DNA of 64,000 bases from positions 6,914,702 to 6,978,701 of the forward strand of contig NC_049988.1 of assembly GCF_000003815.2 (NCBI RefSeq), given 5' to 3'. Below are positions 11,599-22,313 of this stretch, piece after piece; the stretch's first letter is position 1, and each line of letters opens with the position of its first letter. The notes under the pieces were generated by a model. That model did not search any database. It was given only the letters and a program-made list of their open reading frames with translations, and was not told the origin of the DNA. Source of the DNA: Branchiostoma floridae (Eukaryota; Chordata; Leptocardii; Amphioxiformes; Branchiostomatidae). The position numbers and the translations under genes are program-made.

Positions 11599-14500
11599 TC
11601 AACGGAACAGCGTTTTCTTAAACTTTGTGGAAGGTACTTGGTCCTTAAGTCTGAGTCTCCTGACGGCTTCTCGGATGTGTTTGGGCTGGAGCGGTCCTGA
11701 ATCACCTGACTTCTCCATCACATCCAGGGCTGGGGGGAACATCAAATAACTGTAAGTACTTTAAAAATGCTACACAGTAACAATTACAGGTTTCCAATCC
11801 AGACAATGTGAGTGAGAAAATCCTAGCCTTTTCCCTGTTGGCCTGTAATCTGTAATCAATACAACACCCTTTCTAGTTCTTTGTAACATCTTCATTTTCC
11901 TAGAGGCTGCAAAACTGTGGGAACCATTTGGTTTGCTCAGCAAATTCCATATACATAGATAAAGAACTACTTTCTCCTAAATTTACATACCTTCTTCTAC
12001 AACCTCTCCTACAAACACCTTGGAGATGCCAGCCATGGCGATGACCACATTCTGGGACACACTGGTACCTGTCATCTGCTGCATGATCTGTGGGGGAATA
12101 GTGCATATACTAACAGCTAAGTACAATATATAATATATCAGCTCTGCAAAGAACAAAAAACAGTCACGACTACAACAGTCAAGTGTCAAGAGTTCTCAAC
12201 CCAGGATTGAGATCTTTTTTAGAGTAATTTAGAGTATGCTTTTTTCCAGATCTGTTGTACTAGAACAGAATACACTGTCACCATGTATTCTACATGTAGG
12301 GACATTCTTAATAGAAAGCTTTGACCAACACTTGAAATCAGCTGTGCGAACATTTACAGGCCATGTGATGTAATATAACCAGACCGTGCTGTGAAGCTGG
12401 TGTGTTACTTCAAAGGGCAGATATACAAGCTGTTCAGATGAATACAGAATAACTCAATAAGTTTTCAACAATCTTGGAGGTAAGTCAGGGCTTTAGCCAG
12501 CTCGAAATTTTTTTCCGTCAGCCAATTACAATCGTCGCGAAAACCGCGAAAATTAATTAGAAGGACTGAACTGAGACCTTGAAAAACGGGTTTTAATGAG
12601 ATTACCGTATGCGAAAGGGCACCGACACACATTGTCAACAATCATAACAATAGCAAAACAAACAGTGTGTGGCTTTTACGGCCGTGGACAGCGTCCCCAA
12701 GCCTCCTGTAGCTTCCACCAAGGATTTTTGTCCGTCAAGGTTAACGGATTGGTTTTAAAATTTTTCCATCAGAGGCGGCACATTTCCGTCAATTGACGGA
12801 AAAACGGACGCTGGCTAGAGCCCTGAGGTAAGTGTTTATTTGTAAGTGTTTAAATCTTACATGTACATTCAAAAATAAGTGAGAGTTCAATGTAGCCTGG
12901 GATACTTTTCAGTACACTTAAGAAGGAAACAGTACTGTACCCTCTTGATAGAAGCCTTGGGAAACGCTGATCTTCTGAACATCTCGTAGCGGTTCAGTTG
13001 TTCTTCTGAGAAGGATGCAACAAGGACCCTGAAACACAAGTTTGTAACACGTTATACTGTAAAACATGTAATGTTTGTGGTGGATTTATGTTCCTGCTTA
13101 TCCTAGTGACATCACACTATGAACATGTGCTCTGTCTTGCCTAAGTGTTGTTATTGTTGTTTTAACCCAGGGATCTACCCAGACTGTGGAATAAGGGAGG
13201 CCCTCCAGGCCTCCACTATACTCTCAGCCAGCTCCACTATACAAGGACGTTACATCAGATGTAACGTCCTTGCACTTAACTATTTTTCAAATTTAGTGTG
13301 TTTCTTCCCTATTTTCTTTGTTAGTTTTGCTAAAATTAATGACAATTCACAGATTTTTGTGCCAAGTGGCATCACTTTTCCAGTCAGCATTGTCTGCAAA
13401 AACTTGTGAATGAGCAATGATCAAAACAATAGTCGTTTTGCCACTTTACAACAAAGGAATAACAACAGTATATTATACTTGTAGTAATTGACACCCTCTG
13501 TCATTGCAAAATGAACCCATTTTCATGACAGTGCAGCGCGTTGGTGCGGGTTATTTTTACCAACCCCTCCACTATACTAAAAAATTCTGGGGAGAACCCT
13601 GTAACCACTTACTTAACTTGACTTTATTCAGATCCACATTTACTAGTAGTAGCTAACAATATTATGTTGCCAGGAATGCCAGCTATTCTTCCTGCGGTCC
13701 ACATAAAATACATCAATACACACACAACATTACATTATATGTATGACATACATACATAACATATGTACATTACAAACTATAACTAAACACGAACTCTTGA
13801 TTTTCAATATGCCATGGAATCAGAGTCCTGCAAAATGAAACGAATCTACCATTGCAACTGTGGTCTTTGAGTTTGAAATCAAAACAATCTGTGATGCGAA
13901 TGTTAAAACTAGAGTATTGTTTCATGTTACAGTCCCTTAAGTCATTTAGTGCTGATTGTATCTTTTTTATCATGGTCTATTTTGAAAGTGGATGCAAGGT
14001 CCACTTCTCTAACCACAAATCACAGTACATTCATAAAGATTATTTCTCACCTACTATTATACTAATGCAAATTAACTACAATGTATTCTAGCTCGAGCGC
14101 TCCCTTTACTAGTAACATAATACACAATTATATTCTTTCAAACATTTTTGCTTCACTATTTACTTCTGTTACATACAGTCAACACTGCCCAAGAAGGCCA
14201 CTCTGGGGACTGATAAAAGCATGTGTATTTTGTGGTCATAGTACTAACCAAAGACAGGCTTCTAGTGTATGTTTTTTTGAATGTGGTCAATGTGGTCACT
14301 TGCACACTTGCCTTTAATTATGTTCTGTTTGGGCCCTTATCGATTATCCCAATTCCCATCACACCAAAAGCTAAAATTTACGAGAACTCTACAACATCGC
14401 CCCCCTCCCCACTTACTGCATTTTCTGTCTCTCCTCTTCCAGTTGTTCCATCTTTGTCTTTCTTGTCTCTCCTTCCTCGACGCTCCCCACCCGTTCTAGC

Positions 14501-14700
14501 GCTAGTTTCTTTGCCGAAGGTTCTCCTTCTGTCTTCTCAGACGAACTGGAAGACGTCCCGGCTACAGTTTCTTCAGAAGACGGCCGTTTCTGAGTCGTCG
14601 AAACATCGTCTTTGTTTTGCCCGCCTTGGAAAATATTCGACGTTTGTTCCGAGTCTTGTGTGGTTTTCTGTCTCGAGGTTCCCGCAGATACGTCCGCCAT
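11599..14700 (-). CDS. TAF11: TAF11, TFIID subunit 11 (complete, 4 exons)
   Basis: Encodes the histone-fold subunit of the general transcription factor TFIID, which pairs with TAF13 in the nucleus. Exons on the minus strand are 14700-14417, 13028-12941, 12087-11991 and 11729-11599. All introns are GT-AG and the phases agree, giving 600 nt and 199 residues, against 211 in human. The first exon encodes an acidic, Ser/Thr-rich tail typical of the family's divergent N-terminus. From exon 2 on the match to vertebrate TAF11 is very strong, including motifs [42 protein letters not shown] and [13 protein letters not shown], which form the histone fold. The end is KKTLFR followed by TGA. The start has a good context (GACATGG). 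Intron 2 holds a hAT MITE in antisense. No clear AATAAA was seen just after the stop. Identification rests on recalled family sequence. Confidence 0.95.
12486..12825. mobile_element. hAT-type MITE in TAF11 intron 2
   Basis: 340 bp bounded by inverted ends CAGGGCTTTAGCCAGC and GCTGGCTAGAGCCCTG. The 8-bp target duplication AGGTAAGT is at 12478-12485 and 12826-12833. Ends of CAGGG type with an 8-bp duplication are the hAT signature. No transposase. It is nearly identical to the copy at 27649-27988. A 66-codon open frame inside is shared by both copies but looks incidental. Confidence 0.93.
13242..13272. repeat. Near-perfect 31-bp palindrome in TAF11 intron 1
   Basis: CAAGGACGTTACATC, one A, then GATGTAACGTCCTTG: 15-base arms with a single-base centre. 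Nearby CTCCACTATAC words (13210, 13231, 13567) suggest it lies in a small repeat. Confidence 0.85.
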
Positions 14701-14850
14701 GTCTTTAAGATTCTCTGTGTCCAGTTTAAGGAACTATCTCACGCCTAAGATGCTACAAACGGCTAGAAATCCCGTGCCGAAAATCAAGAAAATCCTGACG
14801 GATCTGGGCATTCTGCGGGCAATGGCAGGTCAGGGGTTAACAGAATAGTC
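14690..14850. promoter_or_regulatory. Probable TAF11 promoter region, possibly bidirectional
   Basis: TAF11 transcription must start at or above 14700 on the minus strand. The first codons include CCGCCAT on the plus strand (ATGGCGG on the minus), a YY1-like motif often placed at the first codon of housekeeping genes. No TATA box is evident. If the overlapping plus-strand frame is real, the two messenger 5' ends must overlap. Confidence 0.35.
14699..14848 (+). CDS. Possible small or first-exon ORF divergent from TAF11
   Basis: A plus-strand reading frame starts at the ATG at 14699, which shares two bases with the TAF11 start on the other strand. Read straight through it gives 49 residues. 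A donor (GCAG then GTCAGG, GT at 14829) would instead make it a 43-codon first exon. The N-terminus ([14 protein letters not shown]) is rich in Ser, Leu, Arg and Phe without acidic residues, like a mitochondrial targeting peptide. The rest is basic (KIKKILTDLGILRAM). I do not recognise the family and found no downstream exon. It may only be an open frame on the back of TAF11 exon 1 and its leader. Confidence 0.3.
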   Translation: MSLRFSVSSLRNYLTPKMLQTARNPVPKIKKILTDLGILRAMAGQGLTE

Positions 14851-16435
14851 TACTTTAGTACTGAGGGGGTCTTGTTGACAAATTTGTAATTTGAGTTGGG
14901 AAGTGTATTTATAACACCTTCATATTATTTTAGTATCTAAAAATAACATAATGCTATTTAACAAGCTATCTATATTGTACGTTTCACTACCACTGTATCG
15001 TATAATGTCATTCAAAATACATGTACTTTAGTAAAGTCCCCCAGACATTTTAATGGCATAATCCTTCCAATTCCAAGTTTCCTACCTGATACTACGATGA
15101 AGGTCCAGTTAATTACATGAATCCGCGGCTTCATTACTACTTTCATGAACATTGGGGTATTCTTTCGTGTGTCTGTTTGCCTGTCTGCCTGTCTGTACGT
15201 GTATGTCTGTATGTATGTATGTTTGTGTGTAAGATATGTAACCGGTAACGTCATGTGTGTTTGTGTTTCCGGATAGTTGTACACAGCATAACTAAAGAAC
15301 CTCTCTTGTGGATTGTGAAGATATTTTGTATGCGAGTAGGTCTGTGGGAAGACGAAAGTCAGGGTCGATTATGGTCCACCTGGTGGCCTTCCTTATTACT
15401 GCAGCAGAACTTTCGGTTTTTGTATCTTTCGTCCAGGTCTTAATTTTTTCGTTGTTTGGTCTTGTTTTTCTCGTTGCAGATAGCTTTGATGTCCTGTAGG
15501 TTTGGGCCACTTAGCGGCTTGTTCTTGTTTTTATTGGTGTCATGACGTCGACGTATCTAGTATATTCATGTATCTTCTGTATCACTATTGTAAACCCTTA
15601 ATTGAAATCGTAAAAGAACATTCTGAAATCTAATTTTTTTATTGCCACCACTTATTCTAAAGTTTGAATTTTTAAACTAGAGTTCGGGGACCTCATACCT
15701 CCATGAAATATTTATTGCTTTTTTGTGGATGGTATGTATGTTTATAGTCGGTTGTATTTGAGAGTAATGGTTATATAATATAAATGTTATGGGAAAGTAG
15801 TGGTGTATTGATTTAATGACACAGAGGATGTCCATCTGATTAGTAATTATTAAAATGTGACACTTAATTGTGTAATGTGCGTTTAAGAGGTCGACGGCAT
15901 ATGGTAGCGTGGTGTTCCTTAAGCTTGATGTTTGGCATTTAAACTGTCTAAGGTTGTCAGCATTATTGAGGTTCAACTATGTGCCTCAGAGCGGTGTGGT
16001 GGGAGGAAGTTGGGAAACTCAGAAAGAAGAAGGGATGTGGCCAACTTTAGTCAGATGGTGATTTGATTTTCCACCAATATGTCATAACATCAGCTGTTCA
16101 CACGGTACAAAAACGAGATGCACACTTTCCTCTGATAGCCCTACATCAACTGTAAGATGAATACTTGGCGCCAACCCCGTCTGCTAAAAAACAAGTACCA
16201 TTGGCTACGAAAGAGACAACTAACAACTGTCCCTTATCGTAACGAAATCAGAACATCTGTATCGCCCATAAAACTTCTGACACCCAACCCAGATGAGAGG
16301 ACCTAATGGCATTTTAATCACCATGTCACTCAAATCAGCAGTACAGTATGTGAGACATCCATACCTGTTAAGCATTACCGTTAAATGTACCTCAACTTCT
16401 TACAATTATACTTACGCTTCACATCTCCATGATAT
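14850..16435. other. No gene seen
   Basis: Between the TAF11 start and the 385-bp repeats. It has a short GTATGT run near 15205 and open frames without splice or motif support. Downstream exons of the possible plus-strand gene at 14699 were sought here without success. Confidence 0.5.
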
Positions 16436-16540
16436 CCTAAGCAGACATAAATAAAACTAATTATCATATTCAAAAAAACTCGGGGTTCCCCAAACAGCTG
16501 TCATACAAATCACCTCACTATCTGCTTGGAGCTAAGCCCA

Positions 16541-16870
16541 TTAAGAAACACTTAAAGCACGATGCCTGTTCCAATATATCGTAGATATAGGGGGGATTTC
16601 TGATATTATTACATCGATTATAACGACAGATACGGCGCCCAAAATCACATCGATTCGAGCTTTCATCACAGCCCACCAACACAACAAGTATGAAACCAAT
16701 CCATCCAGCCGTTCTTGAGGAATCTTGCACACAGACAGAGACACATAACAGAAAATATAACCTCCATGACATTTCATGGAGGTAACTACTGTGCCAACTG
16801 TTACAAATATTTCAAACAGTCCTAAGCAGACATAAATAAAACTACTGGGGGTTCCCCAAACAGCTGTCAC
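16541..16870 (-). pseudogene. Membrane-protein-like reading frame in the 385-bp repeat
   Basis: A minus-strand frame of 109 codons (first codon GTG here; ATG at the matching place in copies 1 and 3). It includes three hydrophobic stretches, such as SFIYVCLGLFEIFVTVGTVV and ARIDVILGAVSVVIIDVII. The central part is also open in copy 2 (MKARIDEILGAVSVV), but copy 3 has a TGA there. No family is recognised. I infer decayed copies of a membrane-protein exon, or chance hydrophobicity of a T-rich strand. Confidence 0.3.
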
Positions 16871-17037
16871 CTCACTATCTGCTTGCAGCTAAGCCCATTA
16901 ACAAACACATACAGCACGATGCCTGTACCAATATATCTCAAATATAGGGGTGATTTCTGATATTATTACATCGATTATAACGACAGATACGGCTCCCAAG
17001 ATCTCATCGATTCGAGCTTTCATCACACCCCACCAAC

Positions 17038-17197
17038 NNNNNNNNNNNNNNNNNNNNNNNNNNNNNNNNNNNNNNNNNNNNNNNNNNNNNNNNNNNNNNN
17101 NNNNNNNNNNNNNNNNNNNNNNNNNNNNNNNNNNNNNNNNNNNNNNNNNNNNNNNNNNNNNNNNNNNNNNNNNNNNNNNNNNNNNNNNNNNNNNNNN
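17038..17197. other. Assembly gap, 160 N
   Basis: Falls inside copy 2 of the 385-bp repeat. The sequence after it is not a continuation of that unit. Confidence 1.
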
Positions 17198-17205
17198 AAT
17201 AAAAG

Positions 17206-17625
17206 TTATATATGGTGTGGGAAAGAAGTGGTGTAATCATTTAAATATCGCAAACGGGAACAAAATATAGGTGCGAAAACCACAGACAGTAACCACTCAT
17301 TTTCCAAGACAGGCATTATGTTCCACATACTGGGATAAATCGCAACTGTATGATTTGTCATAATATGACATATGACAAAAACACTACTGCAATACAAGAA
17401 ATACAATACAGGATACAAACACATCATCAACACAACCAAAAGGACATGAAATATCCGACAACCAATACCTACATGTAGGATACGGGGACAAGTTGGTGCC
17501 CGATATATAATAATGCAAGTACTTACCAACACAACATCAGCATAAGCCACACGGACCACAAAATCTAACAGCGCAAACAAAGTATAACACACCAGGTCCC
17601 CAAAGGCACAAGTGGCTAAATACAA
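17206..17625 (-). other. Hydrophobic ORF with exon-like borders between repeats
   Basis: A 139-codon minus-strand frame. The part 17615-17527 is bounded by a good acceptor (TTTGTATTTAG) and a consensus donor (GTAAGT), and reads CAFGDLVCYTLFALLDFVV. A second strong acceptor (TTCTTGTATTGCAG) lies below it near 17381, but joining the two in the implied phase gives an immediate TAG. It may be a relic exon pair of a membrane-protein gene. Confidence 0.25.
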
Positions 17626-17641
17626 AGTTATTTATCATATT

Positions 17642-17698
17642 CAAATTGTCCAGCATCGGGAAACAGTTGCCCAGCATCAGGAAACAGTTGCCCAGCAT
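17642..17698. repeat. 21-bp short tandem repeat
   Basis: CCAGCATCGGGAAACAGTTG occurs about two and a half times with small changes (CCAGCATCAGGAAACAGTTG, then CCAGCAT). Confidence 0.7.
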
Positions 17699-18382
17699 AC
17701 TAACGAAACTTCCGGGTTACGCAGCCCAAAACAGATGTTCCAGAATGTTGGGCTGGGCAAACAGGGGCACTAATGTGCCAACTGCTACAAATATTTGAAA
17801 CGGTCCTAAGCAGACATAAATAAAACTAATGGGGGTTCCCCATACAGCTGTCATAGAAATCACCTCACCATCTGCTTGCAGCTAAGCCCATTAACAAACA
17901 CATAAAGCACGATGCCTGTACCAATATATCTCAAATATAGGGGTGATTTCTGACATTATTACATCAATTATAACGACAGATACGGCTTCCAAAATCTCAT
18001 CGTTTCAAGCTTTTATCACACCGCACCAACACAACAAGTATGAAACCAATCCATCCAGCCGTTCTTGAGTAAACATCTACACAGACAGAGACACCTAACA
18101 GAAAATATAACCTCCATTCCATGACATTTCATGGAGGTAAATATAACCTCCATTCCATGACATTTCATGGAGGTAATTACAATTAATCCATTCACACAAA
18201 ATGGAAACCATCAAAACAATCTATGTTTCCAGTACATATATTTAGAGAGAATTTCAACACAAAGTCTCTGAATATAAATACCATGGCATGGAGGCAGCGA
18301 TTTGTCACATCTTGTGGGAGTTTCGCTACTTTGCCCAGACATAGAATTCAATGACGTCACGTTCATTCTTTTAAAAACTAAA

Positions 18383-18766
18383 CCAATCAGTAACAAGCTG
18401 TGTGCAATGTAAGTTTTACCTTTCTGTATCGACTTGCTAACTGTTGTAATGTACGAGTAATTATCCCGTAAACCTTAATAAAATGTTATCGTACTGGAAC
18501 ACTGCATGCCAAACTACGGCCTTGGTGTAAAGGCCTGCGATTCGAACGTCCTCTCGCTGTGGTGTGAGCGCATTAGATATCCATGGCATCACTAGCCAAT
18601 CACGTCGCCTCTTGCGGGTAAGAGGCAACATGATTGGCCGGTTACTTTGTATCGTCAAGAGAGGGGAGCATCTGATTGGCTGACGGCTGATCAGATCAGA
18701 TCAGCACTAACGGGGCGAGAAGGACGAATCACAGACCCGTGCGCCAAGGCCATTGATTGGCGCTTA
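18383..18766. promoter_or_regulatory. Cluster of CCAAT (NF-Y-like) motifs
   Basis: CCAATC or its complement GATTGG occurs five times: about 18390, 18595, 18632, 18677 and 18753, in both orientations. A GATCAGATCAGATCAG repeat lies among them. The cluster sits just after the MSS51-like stop and just above the minus-strand membrane-protein-like repeats, so it could drive transcription to the left. Function is inferred. Confidence 0.35.
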
Positions 18767-18832
18767 CAACTGGTAAGCCAGACAAAAATCGTGTCTCTTC
18801 CACACATCTATACCACTACTGCCACAGTGCCA

Positions 18833-20621
18833 CTACTTTTCCCTTCCTTTTATAGCCATAATGTAGCTATTGGAAGCGAAGACCTGATTCAAGTCAAACG
18901 GTGTCTGCTTCGCCAAGAGAGACCCAAAAGGGTTAGTACCACTCTGTACGTAATTTGGTCGAAACGGGATCAGAATTTCTAACGAGTCATCATACTCAGC
19001 TACGTTATACATGGTAAAAACCGTCGGAAGTTCCCTGTCTAGCAAGAGATTGATGGTGGGCGTCCACGGTTCTATAAGAACTTCGGTGTGAAGCCCTGGA
19101 TGTAGAGCTATGACCAGATCAGCTTTTGGACACCTGTCGTGGTCAACATATCTATGTACAAAATCATGGTACAACTCGTTCGAATACACATACTCTATCT
19201 TCCCTTTACTTAGGGTCTTGTTGCTAGGAGGGTTACCATGGGCTAGTTTATGAGGGACCTCGGGCCCTACTAGAAGAATCCGCATGCCTTTGTGATTGGG
19301 AAACATGGCGGAAAGTTCTTTGGTGGTGTCTATCTCCGACATTAAAAGTTCGGGCTTTGCTGCGCCTACCATGTGAATGTGGACAGGTTTTACACGTGGG
19401 TCCACGTTAAAAGTTACCAATCCCTTTCCTATGACGATAGGGTGGGTTAGCATCTCCGTACAGCAGCGTTGAAGAGATTCGGTCACGGCGGCTTCGGTTG
19501 TAGGTCTCCCGATGAACTTGTACCACTCTACCATGGACGGGACGTTCCGCTGAATCTCGGAAACCACCGAGGGGTTGATGGATAACCAGTCGGCCCAGGT
19601 CGCGACTTCTCCCGCCGGCTTGCTCCAAGTGCGCCCCGGCTTCAGAACATGGCAGGCGTTCTGAACCGGAAGCGTCTCTGTAACCTGTACGGCAATAAAA
19701 GTACACCACAACAAACTTATTGCATGATAAGAATTTCTACTTTTAAAGAAAACGGCACTTCAATACGTGATTACTTCTCAAATACAGTATCAACATTTTG
19801 ATAAAGATTTTTTGTATTGACCTTTATGGTAAAAGCTGATATGCTTGAATATTTCAGACTTGCTTGATTTCTTCGGAAAATGATATTTAAAAGAGTAGGG
19901 CCTGTCCGGGATTTGAACCCGGGACCTCTCGCACCCAAAGCGAGAATCATACCCCTAGACCAACAGGCCGCGTTATTACGATGAAGAGGATATGCTATAC
20001 ATATATCTTAGCAATACGTTGGGCATGAATGATTGATAGATATATAGATAGAGATAGAGAGAAAAAGATAGACTCAGAAATAGGCAGAGGAAGAGAGAAA
20101 GTGAGAGATAGCGTTACATCTTAAAACAATTACGTTTGAAGGTGACACCGTACCTGATCTATTCTTTCCCCACTCAGGAACTTGCAGACTTTCTTGTGCC
20201 TCGCCCAATCCTTCTTCTGACACTTCTGTCCACAGTAGTACACCATCTGACACCTGGCGCAACGGTTGACCTTGTCTGACCTCTCACAAACGAAACAATA
20301 CCTCCTCAGATCGTCTAGTTTCTCGAAAGTCTGTTGAAGAGCTTTCGCGACGGTTTCGTGGGTCTTTTTGTTCCGTTTCTTGAGTTGGTCGGGCGTGAGG
20401 AGGTTTCCACCCTGGTTCATGACGTGACCAAACGTTTGCCGGAAGTGACGTTGCGGGTAGTGCTCGTCCCGGAAGTGACGATCCTCGTCGGGAGGTGGTT
20501 CCATGGTGCCCGGATGTTGATGTGACTGTTGGAATGTCCTGTCAGGGTTGCCGTACTTCAGTGGTCTCTTGTTCTTGCGTCTCCAATCCTCGCTTTTCTG
20601 TCGATTCTCTGCACTTAAAAT
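18833..20621 (-). CDS. MSS51: MSS51-like MYND zinc-finger protein (5' partial, 2 exons)
   Basis: Minus-strand exons at 20621-20154 (156 codons) and 19684-18833 (283 residues plus stop) join in phase 0 across a GT-AG intron. The first has a basic start and then a MYND finger with CFVC, CARC, YYCGQKC and WARHKKVC ligands. The second matches the conserved C-terminal domain of MSS51 (ZMYND17), with VHIHMVGA, MRILLVGPEVP, PKADLVIALHPGLH and NPFGSLLAKQTPFD. The 439 visible residues compare with about 460 in human MSS51. MSS51 is a mitochondria-associated factor, prominent in vertebrate muscle; yeast Mss51 activates COX1 translation. The exon at 20621 follows a good acceptor (CTTCCTTCAG), so a start codon must lie further upstream, and I did not find it. 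The intron holds tRNA-Pro(TGG) in the same orientation. An unnamed MYND/MSS51 paralogue is the alternative. Confidence 0.85.
19898..19969 (-). tRNA. tRNA-Pro(TGG) inside the MSS51-like intron
   Basis: 72 bp, anticodon loop TTTGGGT. It differs from the 8494 copy by one T-loop base (TTCAAAT instead of TTCGAAT), which is a common and tolerated form. It lies in the intron 20153-19685 of the MSS51-like gene, on the same strand. Followed by TACTCTTTTAA. Confidence 0.92.
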
Positions 20622-20842
20622 CTGAAGGAAGAAAAACACAGATAAATGCATACATTCTTAGGGTTTATTATACTCTATACCTCTCCGAACTTTTCTGACG
20701 GTTTGAAAATGCTGACTTCAATACAACATTCAAATATTAAGTCCAATACGTTCATGCTCCGACTGAAGTATGCTCTCCCTAGTCATAGTCAACTTCATAA
20801 CTCATAAAGAATACAGCACAACAATAAAGAACAAAGCACAAT

Positions 20843-20932
20843 ATTACTACTACTACTACTACCAGCACTACTAGTGCTGCTACTACTAACGTTACTACTA
20901 CTACTACTACTTCTACTACTACTGCCAGTCAA
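20843..20932. repeat. (ACT)n microsatellite
   Basis: Interrupted ACT/CTA triplets upstream of the visible MSS51-like exon. Confidence 0.9.
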
Positions 20933-21495
20933 TGCAGATTATCATAAAAACAAAAATTACAATGCAAAATACTCAGTATATATACCCTGTGAAACGATAG
21001 TGGCTGGGTATACGTAGCTGGAACTGAAAATCTACTCTAGATCTGTAAGAAATACAGGCCATTTTATAACAAAAATCCCGAGCCCTAAAGGGAGCTTGGC
21101 AATATCCAAAGTATCAAACTTGGAGCTAGTGCATTCTCAGACAGCCCTATCACTCTGTTACGATTCAATCCACTAGTATCTATTTCTTTTTAAGTTCTAA
21201 CATTGGCACAGTGAACCTACAAAACGTATTACAGCTGTTCTGAACATCTGTTTCTTTCAATATATACAAGGCACTCTGTCGTAATTTCGGGTTACGAGGT
21301 TGTTTTCGCATAGCCTTAAAACGAAAACAGTGTCTAAAGTTTTCACAAATAAGAGACGAACTTGGCAGTGGGGTTGTTCTTGGCACAAAAAAGAACTTGC
21401 AGCTGGTGTTATATACGTCTGTGCGGACGCGGTATAATGACAAGTATTTCTGGTCTGGCGAGCATTCAAATAAAACTGTACGGAAAAAATAAAAT

Positions 21496-21567
21496 AGCTA
21501 TCAATGAGATTTAAACTAACGAACATTGGTTTGCTAGAACAGCACCCTGATCAACTGAAATAAAATC
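21496..21567 (-). pseudogene. tRNA-Thr relic
   Basis: The minus strand can be aligned along its length with tRNA-Thr(AGT), but has many substitutions in the acceptor, D, anticodon and T stems (plus strand AGCTATCAATGAGATTTAAA, then GGTTTGCTAGAACAGC). The stems no longer pair, so it is a dead copy. Confidence 0.75.
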
Positions 21568-21697
21568 TGTATGTTCATCTTTTTGCGCGACTTTCTTTTC
21601 CTGAAATATTTTTGTCATTTAAAACGTAGCTGTAGAGTCATCGTTATTATGAGTTATGTTCCCTTATGATCTTTCGCTTTATATCGTAATGTACATT

Positions 21698-21769
21698 GGC
21701 CTGTTGGTCTAGAGGTATGATACTCGCTTCGGGTGCGAGTGGTCCCGGGTTCGACTCCCGGACAGGCCC
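21698..21769 (+). tRNA. tRNA-Pro(CGG), second copy
   Basis: 72 bp, same body as the 6698 copy except for the T-loop (TTCGACT). All stems pair; followed by GTATGTTTTTG. Confidence 0.9.
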
Positions 21770-21834
21770 GTATGTTTTTGTTCCCCTTTTTTTTTCATTT
21801 TGAAATTGTCCTTGATGATAATTGTAACTTGAGC

Positions 21835-21934
21835 NNNNNNNNNNNNNNNNNNNNNNNNNNNNNNNNNNNNNNNNNNNNNNNNNNNNNNNNNNNNNNNNNN
21901 NNNNNNNNNNNNNNNNNNNNNNNNNNNNNNNNNN
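21835..21934. other. Assembly gap, 100 N, ending at a tRNA
   Basis: Ends exactly at the 3' edge of the damaged tRNA-Pro(TGG). Repeated tRNA genes on both sides probably broke the assembly. Confidence 1.
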
Positions 21935-22006
21935 GGCCTGTCCGGGATTCGAACCCGGGACCTCTCGCACCCAAAGCCGAGAATCATACCCCTAGACCAA
22001 CAGGCC
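21935..22006 (-). pseudogene. tRNA-Pro(TGG) with an extra base in the anticodon arm, next to a gap
   Basis: Matches tRNA-Pro(TGG), but the plus strand reads AAAGCCGAG where the intact copies read AAAGCGAG. This puts an extra base in the anticodon stem. The 3' discriminator position falls inside the N gap (21835-21934). It could be a pseudogene or a base error beside the gap. Confidence 0.6.
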
Positions 22007-22313
22007 GGGTTGGTGTAACAGTTAGAATTTAGGTTTATATTACATACATTCATTGCCATGGATGTACACAGAGATACTAAGATAGTACATGTACCCCCTT
22101 TTACGTTGTATAACACAACACAACAATTAAAAACAAAACTGTACGAAAGAAGAAGAGTAGTCAAAAGGTTGGTTAGGGTAACATGGGAATTCTTCAGTCA
22201 ATCTTAATTTAAACCTAGGAGGTTATTATGTTCATTGCTTAAACTGAACATGTGAAATGTTCCAAAAGAATCTGGCCTGGAAATGAACTGAAAATTTGTG
22301 CAACACTAGTTAA

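Larger units (their letters stand above)
16436..18180. repeat. 385-bp repeat unit, three copies around an N gap
   Basis: Copies begin CCTAAGCAGACATAAATAAA at 16436, 16821 and 17805. Copy 2 runs into the N gap at 17038. Each holds CAGCTGTCA, GCACGATGCCTGT, ATTATAACGACAGATACGG and a CCTCCATGACATTTCATGG hairpin; copy 3 ends with that hairpin duplicated (18107-18178). On the minus strand the unit encodes hydrophobic, membrane-like peptides, treated separately below. Confidence 0.85.

Noticed and set aside
12596-12796. 66-codon open frame inside the hAT MITE, also open at 27759-27959
   Set aside because: Present in both copies because the copies are recent duplicates. It has no transposase motif, covers part of the terminal repeat and is too short to be meaningful.
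14223-14708. 161-codon plus-strand frame
   Set aside because: It is the antisense of TAF11 exon 1 and its intron edge. The TAF11 match on the other strand is decisive.
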